Shown: positions 1-6,513 of the stretch, one piece after another
Position numbering within the stretch: the stretch's first letter is position 1
Layout: each line of letters opens with the position of its first letter
Source of the DNA: Candidatus Amesbacteria bacterium
GTDB lineage: Bacteria > Patescibacteriota > Microgenomatia > CAZETR01 > Amesbacteraceae
Length of the DNA: 16,306 nt
Direction: 5' to 3'
NCBI GenBank assembly: GCA_030681075.1
Contig: JAUXUE010000074.1
Span: 1-16,306, forward strand
The notes under the pieces: generated by a model
Told to the model about the DNA's origin: nothing
The model's input: only the letters and a program-made list of their open reading frames with translations
The model's database searches: none
Made by a program: the position numbers and the translations under genes

Positions 1-582
1 GCCTCTATATTGAAGGTGCCAATAATGTCTGTGGCAATAAAGGAGGGCTTGGAAACGATGTATGGGGAATATTCCGGAAAACAATTGGTGTTTGCCATGG
101 GCAAGTATTCGGACAATGAGGCTACAACAACTCTAGTAGACAGTCTGGGTGAAGAAAAAATCCAGTCAGAAATAGAAGATATGGGGATGGACCATACACT
201 TTTTTCCCAAAATACGACCATCCCTCTGGATATCGTGGAAATGTGGAAAGCTATCTACAAAAAGCCAGAAATATGGGAATATTTTCAAGACAGTATCTTT
301 GAAGACCGTATTGCACCTGTTCTAACCCCTAATCATCAATTGATTCACAAAGTGGGAACAGATGAAGGAGTGTGGACGGATGCGGGGATCATTCAGTGTC
401 CAGTGCTCAGTGCTCAGTGCTCAGTGAAACCGTATATTTTGGTGATTTTGAATAAAGATACCAACAGAGAAGAGGCGGAGAAGACGGTGCCGGAGATTGC
501 AGAACTTATAGTGAACTACGAAGCAGAATACGCACGCCAAAAATTACCACCACCAGCATCATCAGAAGGGAAATTAAAATAA
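1..582 (+). CDS. Class A beta-lactamase-fold serine hydrolase (5' end outside window)
   Basis: The reading frame is open from base 1, so the N-terminus and any signal peptide lie outside the window. The first visible codons read A-S-I-L-K-V-P, which matches the SxxK nucleophile motif (Ser codon 4-6, Lys codon 13-15). SDN follows at 109-117 and a K-x-G triad (KVG) at 349-357. These three motifs in this order and spacing define the class A beta-lactamase/DD-peptidase fold (Beta-lactamase2-like). I see no ExxxN omega-loop motif between SDN and KVG, so the general base that deacylates beta-lactams seems to be missing. A wall-peptide or penicillin-binding role is therefore as likely as resistance. 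A heptanucleotide repeat (394-428) inserts a Cys/Ser-rich stretch just before the last core strand (KPYILVILNKD). The gene converges on a PBP gene 18 bp away. Fold: confident. Substrate: unknown. Confidence 0.85.
   Translation, partial: ASILKVPIMSVAIKEGLETMYGEYSGKQLVFAMGKYSDNEATTTLVDSLGEEKIQSEIEDMGMDHTLFSQNTTIPLDIVEMWKAIYKKPEIWEYFQDSIFEDRIAPVLTPNHQLIHKVGTDEGVWTDAGIIQCPVLSAQCSVKPYILVILNKDTNREEAEKTVPEIAELIVNYEAEYARQKLPPPASSEGKLK
394..428 (+). repeat. Heptanucleotide tandem repeat inside the serine hydrolase gene
   Basis: Five 7-base units in a row: CAGTGTC, then CAGTGCT three times, then CAGTGAA. The repeat encodes a Q-C-P-V-L-S-A-Q-C-S-V stretch between the K-x-G strand and the following core strand. 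Since 7 is not a multiple of 3, gain or loss of one unit shifts the frame, and only changes of three units keep it. Confidence 0.9.
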
Positions 583-600
583 GAGTATTTTTATAATTGT

Positions 601-2778
601 TCACTCTCCAATTTTAGCACCATTCAAGATTTTGTCTCGGTCTTCTAAATATTTCTTGATTGCATCTGGACTACAAGCTCGTCCTGGCTGGGTTCCTGGG
701 ATAAAGAATTCAGTTCTGGACGGACAACCTTCACAAGCCAGTTCCCCGGTAATGGTACAAATAGAGATCTTAATAAGTCCTTCTGGTGGAGCAAAGACAG
801 AAGGAGATTTGCCTTTTAATAATTCGTCCATGATTTTGCGCCAAATGGGTGAGGCTCCAGTTACACCTGAAGCCACATAACTCATGGAAGAATTGTCGTT
901 GTTGCCAACCCAAACAGCCACCAACCGATCTGGTGAATAGCCAATAGTCCAGTTGTCCCGTAAGTTATTGGTAGTACCAGTTTTGACCGCTACCTGATGA
1001 CCCGGAATAAACAAATCCGACCTATATCCAAATGCAGGAGACCTTGCATTATTGTCCGATAAAATATCGGAAATTAAATAAGCGATTTTTGAATCCATGA
1101 CTTTGGTGGCTGGATATTCGCTTAATTTCTCAAGGATCTTGCCATTGCTGTCCTGGATAGCCAGAATGGGATGAAGGTTAACCCGAGATCCTGAATTGGC
1201 AAAGACGCCGTAAGCTGTGGCCATATCAAGCATAGTTACTTCTCCACCACCCAAAGTCAGAGACAAGCCAAATCGCGTGGGATCATTCCAAGTCGTTATA
1301 CCCATCTCTTGGGCTAGAGCTATCATGTTATCTACTCCATTGGCTGCTAATATTTTGACCGCCGGAATATTGTAAGAAGAGCCCAGAGCAGTCCGGAGTG
1401 GAACTTTGCCATGCCACTTGCCGTCATAATTGACAGGGGAATAATTGGGTTGTCCCGGAGTCCTGTAGGTGATCGGCGCATCTTCAATCAATGTCCCGGG
1501 AGTGAAATTGTGCATGAGAGCCAAGGCATAATTAATGGGCTTGATAGAACTTCCCGGCTGGCGAAAAGCCCTGGTGACGTTGACATTACCGTCACGCCCT
1601 ACATCAAAATAATCGCGCGATCCAACCATGGCCAAGATTTCCCCAGTAGTTGGGTTGGTAACCAAAGCTGCTCCGTTTCCTATTCTCAAATAGGCAACTT
1701 TAGCCGTCTCTTTAAAAACTATTTGCTGGACTTTCTCTTGTAAATCCAAATCAAGCGAAGTAGTAATATCCAATCCTCCTTGCTCGACAGCTTCCGATCC
1801 ATATTTGAGTGCCAATAATTCTTTGACATACATCACAAAATGGGGGGCTTTGATATCAATTCTCGGAGTAGCAAAAACAAGAGTCTCTTCACTGGCCTTT
1901 TGGGCTTGTTCCCAAGTAATAAATTTGTCCTCACTCATGCGTCTCAGGACTTCTTTTTGGCGCGATTTGGCAAGCTCAGGTCTGGCTCCAAATGGTGAAT
2001 AGGTGGTGGGAGATGCCGGAAGACCTGCTAGTAATGCAGCTTCGGAAAGAGTCAAATCGCGGGCTGCCTTGTTAAAATAACTTTGTGAAGCCTCTTCTAC
2101 ACCATAAGATTCACCACCATAAGAAACCCTATTTAAATACATCTCTAAGATTTGATCTTTGGAATACAAAAGCTCGACTGCTATTGCCAAGACCAACTCG
2201 CGGATTTTTCTTTGAAGAGTGCGCTCAGGAGAGAGTAGGGCAGTCTTGACCAATTGCTGGGTAATGGTTGATCCGCCTTCGACGGGTTTGCCGGTCGTAT
2301 TCCGCCAAAAGGCCCGAAGGGTACCGGTGATCGAAAATCCTGAATGCTGGTAAAATTCTTTGTCTTCAATTGCGATTGTAGCCTGGCGTAAAAATAGTGG
2401 CATCTCCGATAAACTGACCATCGTCCGGTTTTCATTCTTGTAGAGCTTGTATAAAGTCACTCCATTGCGGTCTCTGATATGGGTAGTCAAAGGAACGGGC
2501 TTAGTAGTAAGAGTGGTGGGGGAAGGAAGACCACGAAAGACATAGACATAAATCCCAAATCCTAAGGCCAAAATCCCAAGACCCATAACAACCAAGTTAA
2601 ATTTTGGGAGTTTGGGGAGTGTAGGGAATTTAAAAGTAGACAAAGTTATTCCCAAGAAATAAATACTTTTTAGAAGTGGTTTTAGGTTGATTTTTTTTCG
2701 AGGAAGCCTGAAAACCATCCAATACACCGGCTTGCCTATGGCCACCAAAATTGAAGCGATCTCTGTCCAAATCTTCAT
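601..2778 (-). CDS. Class A penicillin-binding protein (GT51 glycosyltransferase plus transpeptidase), copy A
   Basis: A bifunctional peptidoglycan synthase of the PBP1A type that polymerises lipid II and cross-links stem peptides outside the membrane. From the chosen ATG (725 aa) there is a cytoplasmic basic stretch, a membrane anchor at about 62-82, then the GT51 domain with its catalytic Glu in EDKEFYQHSG (about 138) and GGSTITQQLVK (about 168-178). The transpeptidase domain has SSIK (S410, K413), SYN (S468) and KTGT (K599). The C-terminal tail has four cysteines (about 674, 682, 685, 702) in a CTITGELACEGCPSRTEFF-like stretch typical of CPR PBPs. An in-frame GTG lies 18 bp upstream at 2796. 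I prefer ATG 2778 because TATAAT ends 6 bp before it and the GTG would lie upstream of transcription. It follows the paralogous copy B by 37 bp and has its own promoter. Confidence 0.95.
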   Translation of the reverse strand: MKIWTEIASILVAIGKPVYWMVFRLPRKKINLKPLLKSIYFLGITLSTFKFPTLPKLPKFNLVVMGLGILALGFGIYVYVFRGLPSPTTLTTKPVPLTTHIRDRNGVTLYKLYKNENRTMVSLSEMPLFLRQATIAIEDKEFYQHSGFSITGTLRAFWRNTTGKPVEGGSTITQQLVKTALLSPERTLQRKIRELVLAIAVELLYSKDQILEMYLNRVSYGGESYGVEEASQSYFNKAARDLTLSEAALLAGLPASPTTYSPFGARPELAKSRQKEVLRRMSEDKFITWEQAQKASEETLVFATPRIDIKAPHFVMYVKELLALKYGSEAVEQGGLDITTSLDLDLQEKVQQIVFKETAKVAYLRIGNGAALVTNPTTGEILAMVGSRDYFDVGRDGNVNVTRAFRQPGSSIKPINYALALMHNFTPGTLIEDAPITYRTPGQPNYSPVNYDGKWHGKVPLRTALGSSYNIPAVKILAANGVDNMIALAQEMGITTWNDPTRFGLSLTLGGGEVTMLDMATAYGVFANSGSRVNLHPILAIQDSNGKILEKLSEYPATKVMDSKIAYLISDILSDNNARSPAFGYRSDLFIPGHQVAVKTGTTNNLRDNWTIGYSPDRLVAVWVGNNDNSSMSYVASGVTGASPIWRKIMDELLKGKSPSVFAPPEGLIKISICTITGELACEGCPSRTEFFIPGTQPGRACSPDAIKKYLEDRDKILNGAKIGE

Positions 2779-2784
2779 CCGATT

Positions 2785-2813
2785 ATTATATATCACTATA
2801 GGATGTGATACAA
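2785..2813 (-). promoter_or_regulatory. Promoter of PBP copy A
   Basis: Minus strand: -35 TTGTAT (2813-2808), 17 bp spacer, perfect -10 TATAAT (2790-2785), then 6 nt (aatcgg) and ATG at 2778. Transcription should start at or next to the A of ATG. It fits in the 37 bp between the two PBP genes. Confidence 0.7.
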
Positions 2814-2815
2814 TC

Positions 2816-4939
2816 TCAATTTCTTATGGCTTTACCGTTTTTATCCAGGCGAATAATATTGGCCTCGCCGTAGCCACCCGGGCAATCTAGGCAAAGTTCG
2901 ACTCCCAGGGGATCATAAATCACAGCGTGATTTTGGGTTTCGTCTCCAACTTTGATGTCCCGCCTGATATCACCCTGAACAGGGGGAAACGTCCCTCTCA
3001 AAAAATATTCATATCTTGGTGAGCAGTCAGCTGGAGCCGGGTCTGGTACTTTCAATCCTGATAGAGAACAGACCATTCCCCCAATAACATCCGGCGGTTG
3101 AACGGGCCAATGAGGTGGTTTTCCAGACAATGCCTTTGTCATTATCTTGTTCCAAATTGGCGAGGCACCCGTCACTCCTGAAGCCACATTGCTCATAGGT
3201 GTATTGTCATTGTTGCCAACCCAGACAGCTACCAAAACATCGGGATTGTAACCTACGGTCCAATTGTCCCGTTTGTCATTGGTGGTTCCCGTCTTGACTG
3301 AGACTTCCGGATGTTTTGGGATTACTAGATACGACGATTGGCCAAAAGTGGCGCTTCTGGCTCCATTGTCAAATAATAGATGAGAGACGATATAAGCAGC
3401 CCCTGCTGAAATAACTCTAGTGTTTGAAGGCAGGCTAGGAGTCTTTTCCAGAATCTCGCCATTGCGATCACGGACCTCTAAAATTGGATTGAGATTTACC
3501 CGTTGGCCCGTGTTGGCAAGAACTCCAAAGGCTGTCGCTAGATCTAGCATTGTCACTTCTCCGCCACCCAAAGTCAGAGATGGGCCGTATTTGGCCGGAT
3601 CTGTAAAAGTGGTTAACCCAAAAGCTGAAGCAGTAGCGACAAAATTGGTCAGTCCGTCCAGGACGAGCGCTTTGACCGCCGGAATATTAAATGAATTGGC
3701 CAATGCAAAACGGACTTGGGTGGGACCATGCCATTGACCGTCATAATTAACAGGACAATATAATTCCTGATCTGCTTGGGCAAAACAAGTCGGTTTGTCG
3801 GCCAAAACTGTACTGGCAGTAAATAACTTTTTGTCTATACCTATGGCATAATTAATTGGTTTGATAGCACTACCCGGCTGTCTCTTGGCCAAGGTGACAT
3901 TGACATTGCCTTCATCTTTGATATTAAAATAATCTTTGGATCCGACCATGGCTAATATTTGTCCGGTTTTTGGGGCAGTAACTAAAGCTGCGCCATTACC
4001 TACTTTTTCGCGCTTTAATTTGGCCACTTCTGTGGCCACCGCATCTTGGGCAAAAATTTGTAAGTCAAGATCTAAGGTAGTAGTTACCACAAGACCTTCT
4101 TCCTGGATTTTTTTCAATCCATACTTTTCGGCCAACAAATCCTTGACCCAGAGAGAAAAATGCGGAGCTTTGAGAGTCGACGAAATATCAAATGTTACTT
4201 CTGTCTCTAATGCCTGGGAGTATTCAGCATCCGAAATCAGTTTATTTTCTAACATTTGGTTCAAAACATATTTTTGTCTGATTTTACTTTGCTCAGGTCG
4301 TGACCCAAAAGGAGAATAATAAGATGGGGCTTGGGGAAGACCTGCCAAAAGGGAGCTTTCTGACAAATTTAATTCAGAGGCGGATTTACCAAAGTAAGTC
4401 TTGGAAGCGGACTCGATACCGTAAGCGGTGCCACCATACGGGACTTGATTGAGATACATTTCCAAAATCTGGTCTTTGGAATATGCCATTTCGACAACCA
4501 TACTCAAAGTAAACTCTCTAATTTTTCGCCTTATTGTTCGGTCTTGCGTCAATAGAGCGTTTTTGACTAATTGCTGGGTAATAGTCGATCCACCTTGAAG
4601 ATTTCTTCTAAAAAAAGTATTGATAAAAGCTCGGGCTATACCCCGGGCAGAAAAGCCAGAGTGCTTGTAAAAATCGTGATCTTCAGCAGCCAGTGTGGCA
4701 TTGATGACATGAGCAGGCAAAGTCTTTAGGGAAATGGGGGTTCTTCTCTGGTCAAAAAATATTTCATAAATCAAATTGCCTTTGCGGTCTAATAATTTGG
4801 TGGAGGCCGAGGGGGGATTGCTGGTCAAACGCATGGGATTGGGAAGATCCCAAAACAGGTACAGGCACAGGATTACGAAGGCACAGAGGCACAAAGAAAT
4901 TATTATTTTGTGTTTTTTGATGAACTCCTTTACTTTCAT
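2816..4939 (-). CDS. Class A penicillin-binding protein (GT51 glycosyltransferase plus transpeptidase), copy B
   Basis: 707 aa, clearly a paralogue of the PBP that follows it. Both share long identical or near-identical blocks such as LTLGGGEVTMLD and VASGVTGASPIW. A short basic N-terminus is followed by a membrane anchor at about 12-30. The GT51 domain has its catalytic Glu at E86 (EDHDFYKHSG) and GGSTITQQLVK at 117-126. The transpeptidase has SAIK (S357, K360), SFN (S416, N418) and KTGT (K549). The tail is longer than in copy A and has its own cysteine pairs (C624, C639, C683, C686). An octamer-like repeat lies in the anchor region (LCLCAFVILCLYL). TATAAT ends 6 bp before the ATG. All catalytic residues of both activities are present in both copies, so neither looks decayed. 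Confidence 0.95.
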   Translation of the reverse strand: MKVKEFIKKHKIIISLCLCAFVILCLYLFWDLPNPMRLTSNPPSASTKLLDRKGNLIYEIFFDQRRTPISLKTLPAHVINATLAAEDHDFYKHSGFSARGIARAFINTFFRRNLQGGSTITQQLVKNALLTQDRTIRRKIREFTLSMVVEMAYSKDQILEMYLNQVPYGGTAYGIESASKTYFGKSASELNLSESSLLAGLPQAPSYYSPFGSRPEQSKIRQKYVLNQMLENKLISDAEYSQALETEVTFDISSTLKAPHFSLWVKDLLAEKYGLKKIQEEGLVVTTTLDLDLQIFAQDAVATEVAKLKREKVGNGAALVTAPKTGQILAMVGSKDYFNIKDEGNVNVTLAKRQPGSAIKPINYAIGIDKKLFTASTVLADKPTCFAQADQELYCPVNYDGQWHGPTQVRFALANSFNIPAVKALVLDGLTNFVATASAFGLTTFTDPAKYGPSLTLGGGEVTMLDLATAFGVLANTGQRVNLNPILEVRDRNGEILEKTPSLPSNTRVISAGAAYIVSHLLFDNGARSATFGQSSYLVIPKHPEVSVKTGTTNDKRDNWTVGYNPDVLVAVWVGNNDNTPMSNVASGVTGASPIWNKIMTKALSGKPPHWPVQPPDVIGGMVCSLSGLKVPDPAPADCSPRYEYFLRGTFPPVQGDIRRDIKVGDETQNHAVIYDPLGVELCLDCPGGYGEANIIRLDKNGKAIRN
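4856..4895 (-). repeat. Degenerate octamer-like repeat in the PBP copy B membrane anchor
   Basis: Read on the minus strand, the units CTTTGTGC, CTCTGTGC, CTTCGTAA and TCCTGTGC follow each other and encode the anchor stretch with C-L-C and I-L-C-L. The unit resembles the CTTTGTGCC-type repeats found dispersed in other bacterial genomes. The repeat is degenerate, so this is a tentative call. Confidence 0.45.
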
Positions 4940-4941
4940 AG

Positions 4942-4970
4942 TTGAATTATAACCCAGTTAGATATATATT
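4942..4970 (+). promoter_or_regulatory. Promoter of the small membrane protein gene
   Basis: -35 TTGAAT (4942-4947), 17 bp spacer, -10 TATATT (4965-4970), then 6 nt (aggaat) and ATG at 4977. It is divergent to and overlaps the PBP copy B promoter. Confidence 0.6.
4946..4951 (-). promoter_or_regulatory. -10 element of PBP copy B
   Basis: A perfect TATAAT on the minus strand (4951-4946), 6 nt (tcaact), then ATG at 4939. The best -35 is weak (TTCCTA, 4975-4970, 18 bp spacer). The element overlaps the -35 of the divergent promoter at 4942-4947, so the two promoters probably compete for polymerase. Confidence 0.6.
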
Positions 4971-4976
4971 AGGAAT

Positions 4977-5153
4977 ATGGCAACAAAAAAAGTCCCCACT
5001 TCGCTTGCAGCTCCGTTAGGGGCTGACGAACTCGATCCGAAAGAAGAAAAGATTTTGGACTGGATATTGAATGGAATAATAATTTTTGTCTTGGGTTGGT
5101 TGGGCTTGGGAATCTTGCTTTCAGTGGGTGGATTGTTTAAGTTGTGGGGGTAA
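4977..5153 (+). CDS. 58-residue single-pass membrane protein, unknown function
   Basis: The frame ATG 4977 to TAA 5151-5153 encodes MATKKVPTSLAAPLG followed by the acidic patch ADELDPKEEK and one long hydrophobic segment (about 27-55, rich in G/L/I) ending in KLWG. Support for a real gene is a -35/-10 pair ending 6 nt before the ATG, an AGGA just upstream, protein-like composition, and a stop codon followed at once by one of the palindromes that close other genes here. It is divergent from a PBP gene with 37 bp between the starts, so a link to the envelope is possible but unproven. I recognise no family. Confidence 0.65.
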   Translation: MATKKVPTSLAAPLGADELDPKEEKILDWILNGIIIFVLGWLGLGILLSVGGLFKLWG

Positions 5154-5190
5154 CTCACCCCTAACCCCTCTCTTAATTTAAGAGAGGGGC
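5151..5190. repeat. Stop-codon-associated palindrome, copy 1
   Basis: Perfect 12-bp arms CCCCTCTCTTAA (5165-5176) and TTAAGAGAGGGG (5178-5189) around one T. TAACTCACCCCTAA, a half-site-like lead, precedes it and begins with the stop codon of the 58-aa gene. No T tract follows the stem, so it is not a classic intrinsic terminator, although it would fold strongly in RNA. It is related to the palindromes at 9216 and 13076. Confidence 0.8.
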
Positions 5191-5225
5191 ACTACTTAAT
5201 TCTTCAAAATGAATGTTTCCTTCAA

Positions 5226-5254
5226 TTGACATCTGACTATTGTACATATATCAT
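5226..5254 (+). promoter_or_regulatory. Promoter of the brnT-brnA operon
   Basis: Consensus -35 TTGACA (5226-5231), 17 bp spacer, -10 TATCAT (5249-5254), then 6 nt and ATG at 5261. This is the best-matching promoter in the window and it is overlapped by an inverted repeat. Confidence 0.8.
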
Positions 5255-5261
5255 ATGTACA
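5241..5261. promoter_or_regulatory. Inverted-repeat operator over the brnT -10 element
   Basis: Perfect 9-bp arms TGTACATAT (5241-5249) and ATATGTACA (5253-5261) with a 3-nt centre. It covers the -10 hexamer and the predicted transcription start. BrnA-type antitoxins repress their own operon as BrnT-BrnA complexes, so this is the likely binding site. Confidence 0.7.
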
Positions 5262-5572
5262 TGAGATATCTTCCAGATATTCTAAAGTTCGAATGGGACG
5301 ATGGAAATCTGGATAAAAGTTACAAAAAACACGGTATTACTCACAAAGAGGCGGAAGAAGTATTTGTGAGTGAGGAGTTTTTTGTAATCGAAGATATTGC
5401 CCATTCTCAATCTGAGCCCAGATATATTGGGCTTGGAAAGACTATCGTCGAAATATGGTTATTTGTAGTTTTTACAATTCGTAAAGATTTGGTGCGTATC
5501 ATCTCCGCGCGCAGAATGCACAGAGAGGAGGTGGCAAGATATGAGTCAATTAAAAAAAATACCGAAATTTAA
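5261..5572 (+). CDS. brnT: BrnT-family (DUF497) toxin of a type II toxin-antitoxin system
   Basis: 103 aa, the usual BrnT size. The N-terminal FEWDDGNLDKSYKKHGIT stretch (W-D-x-x-K...KHG), the central R-Y-I-G-L-G, the strand LFVVFTIR and the C-terminal RIISARRM...EVARYE are the hallmark blocks of BrnT, an RNase with a RelE-like fold that inhibits translation. Two in-frame ATGs precede the body (5255 and 5261). I chose 5261 because the -10 ends 6 nt before it. The gene overlaps its antitoxin by 32 bp. The toxin-first order is typical of brnTA. Regulation is likely by the inverted repeat over the promoter. Confidence 0.9.
   Translation: MRYLPDILKFEWDDGNLDKSYKKHGITHKEAEEVFVSEEFFVIEDIAHSQSEPRYIGLGKTIVEIWLFVVFTIRKDLVRIISARRMHREEVARYESIKKNTEI
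5526..5531 (+). promoter_or_regulatory. Shine-Dalgarno sequence of brnA
   Basis: A full AGGAGG inside brnT, 9 nt before ATG 5541. It is the strongest Shine-Dalgarno in the window and serves an internal operon gene, in contrast to the leaderless starts of the first genes. It would favour antitoxin over toxin synthesis. Confidence 0.75.
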
Positions 5573-5813
5573 ATCGGAAAAAGCCGAGCGGTCTTTTTGG
5601 CAAAAGGCCAATGCCAGTCAGTATGTGGACTTTTCCAAGATGCAACGCTGGATCTTTCCCAATCTTAAACTTTCATCCAAACCCGTGACCATCAGACTTC
5701 CTGAATCTATAATTTCCCTGGCTAAAGTCCGCGCTCACCGCCAAGATACTCCATATCAATCCTTGATTAAACAATGGATTATAAAAGGGGCGGGGTTGGC
5801 AGCAGGAGCCTGA
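5541..5813 (+). CDS. brnA: BrnA/CopG-type antitoxin
   Basis: 90 aa. The N-terminal half (IPKFKSEKAERSFW, then QYVDFSKM) is the toxin-wrapping part seen in CopG/BrnA antitoxins. The C-terminal half has KPVTIRLPESIISLAKVRA followed by TPYQSLIKQWI, the ribbon-helix-helix DNA-binding fold: a TIRLP strand, then two helices. It overlaps the toxin gene by 32 bp and has its own AGGAGG. Its role is to neutralise BrnT and, with it, repress the operon through the inverted repeat at 5241-5261. Confidence 0.9.
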   Translation: MSQLKKIPKFKSEKAERSFWQKANASQYVDFSKMQRWIFPNLKLSSKPVTIRLPESIISLAKVRAHRQDTPYQSLIKQWIIKGAGLAAGA

Positions 5814-5863
5814 TATATTAAGACAGGGTCGCGATTTGCATTTGGTGTGTATTTGTGGCATAC

Positions 5864-5869
5864 TATCTT
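5864..5869 (+). promoter_or_regulatory. Possible -10 of the DUF5667-like gene
   Basis: TATCTT followed by 6 nt (ggcctt) and ATG 5876. The -35 is not convincing. I list it because the spacing matches the other leaderless starts. Confidence 0.35.
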
Positions 5870-5875
5870 GGCCTT

Positions 5876-6436
5876 ATGAAACTGAGTTTGTACAGTGTAC
5901 ACATCTCCAGAATATTGGCTATAGCAATGGGTATTGCTATCTTGGTCGTATCTATTTTGTCGGCCACGACCAACCCCCAAGCGGCTTCACAGCCGTCTTT
6001 TTTTGGCCCCTCTGTGCCTGTGACTGTGACTGAAACTAAGGTGGAATATTACCTGCCCTACCCCGGTATTCTACCTGATAGTCCGGTCTACAAAATCAAG
6101 GCAGTCAGGGATCAAATCAAACTTTGGACAACCTTTGACCCCATTAAAAAGGCCAAACTCCAACTATTGTATGCAGACAAACGCATTAATGCTGCCAAGG
6201 CTTTGATGGAGGGCGGAAAGTCAGCTTTGGCTATCAGTACTGCCACTAAAGCCGAAAAGTACTTGGAATCGGCAGTCAAGTCATCACTGTCTAACAAAGA
6301 AATGCTCACAGTACTGGCCAAATCAGTGGCCAAGCACCATGAAATACTGAAGACTTTTCAACCCCCTTTAGAAATGGCCTTGAAAACTAATGAGCTCATG
6401 GCACAGCAAGTTGCCCAAGCCCTTCTGGAAAATTGA
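5876..6436 (+). CDS. DUF5667-like exported or membrane-anchored protein
   Basis: 186 aa from ATG 5876. An in-frame GTG at 5855 is the alternative start, but the -10 spacing favours the ATG. A hydrophobic signal or anchor lies at about 10-30 (RILAIAMGIAILVVSILSA), then a linker rich in P, S and T. The block YPGILPDSPVYKIKAVRDQI at about 55-75, with KAKLQLLYADKRINAA after it, is the signature I associate with DUF5667. The rest is helical (TKAEKYLESAVK...). The family is common in CPR and Gram-positive genomes and its function is unknown. It should sit outside the membrane. It stands alone between brnTA and nrdR. Confidence 0.75.
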   Translation: MKLSLYSVHISRILAIAMGIAILVVSILSATTNPQAASQPSFFGPSVPVTVTETKVEYYLPYPGILPDSPVYKIKAVRDQIKLWTTFDPIKKAKLQLLYADKRINAAKALMEGGKSALAISTATKAEKYLESAVKSSLSNKEMLTVLAKSVAKHHEILKTFQPPLEMALKTNELMAQQVAQALLEN

Positions 6437-6461
6437 CCCCCTCCGATACACTTATTACCAG

Positions 6462-6490
6462 TTGACCCACTACATTTAGTGCTTTAGTCT
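6462..6490 (+). promoter_or_regulatory. Promoter of the nrdR-nrdJ operon
   Basis: -35 TTGACC (6462-6467), 17 bp spacer, weak -10 TAGTCT (6485-6490), 15 nt before ATG 6506. The first NrdR box fills the spacer. No Shine-Dalgarno is seen before the ATG. The -10 is poor, so the exact start of transcription is uncertain. Confidence 0.5.
6468..6481. promoter_or_regulatory. NrdR box 1
   Basis: CACTA-catt-TAGTG has the same half-sites and 4-nt centre as the core of the known NrdR box (ACACTATATATAGTGT). It lies between the -35 and -10. Confidence 0.85.
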
Positions 6491-6499
6491 TGTCAGTAC

Positions 6500-6513
6500 C
6501 ACTATATGAAGTG
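6500..6513. promoter_or_regulatory. NrdR box 2, overlapping the nrdR start codon
   Basis: CACTA-tatg-AAGTG, one mismatch to the box half-site. It starts 32 bp after box 1, that is about three helical turns, the spacing known for paired NrdR boxes. The ATG of nrdR (6506) is inside the box. Confidence 0.8.

Noticed and set aside
2779..2796. GTG start at 2796 for PBP copy A
   Set aside because: The -10 TATAAT lies between GTG and ATG 2778, so an mRNA from that promoter could not contain the GTG.
5889..5901. TGTACA-G-TGTACA in the signal-sequence region after brnA, similar to the brnTA operator half-site
   Set aside because: Lies inside coding sequence, half-sites are short and the spacing differs from the operator; chance is likely.
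6022..6033. GTGACT twice in the DUF5667-like gene
   Set aside because: Two in-frame hexamers coding V-T-V-T; too short and ordinary to call a repeat element.
2816..6436. UGA recoded as glycine, as in some CPR lineages
   Set aside because: Several genes end naturally at TGA (2816, 5813, 6436, 10724, 13565) with proper protein ends, and no in-frame TGA interrupts a conserved gene.
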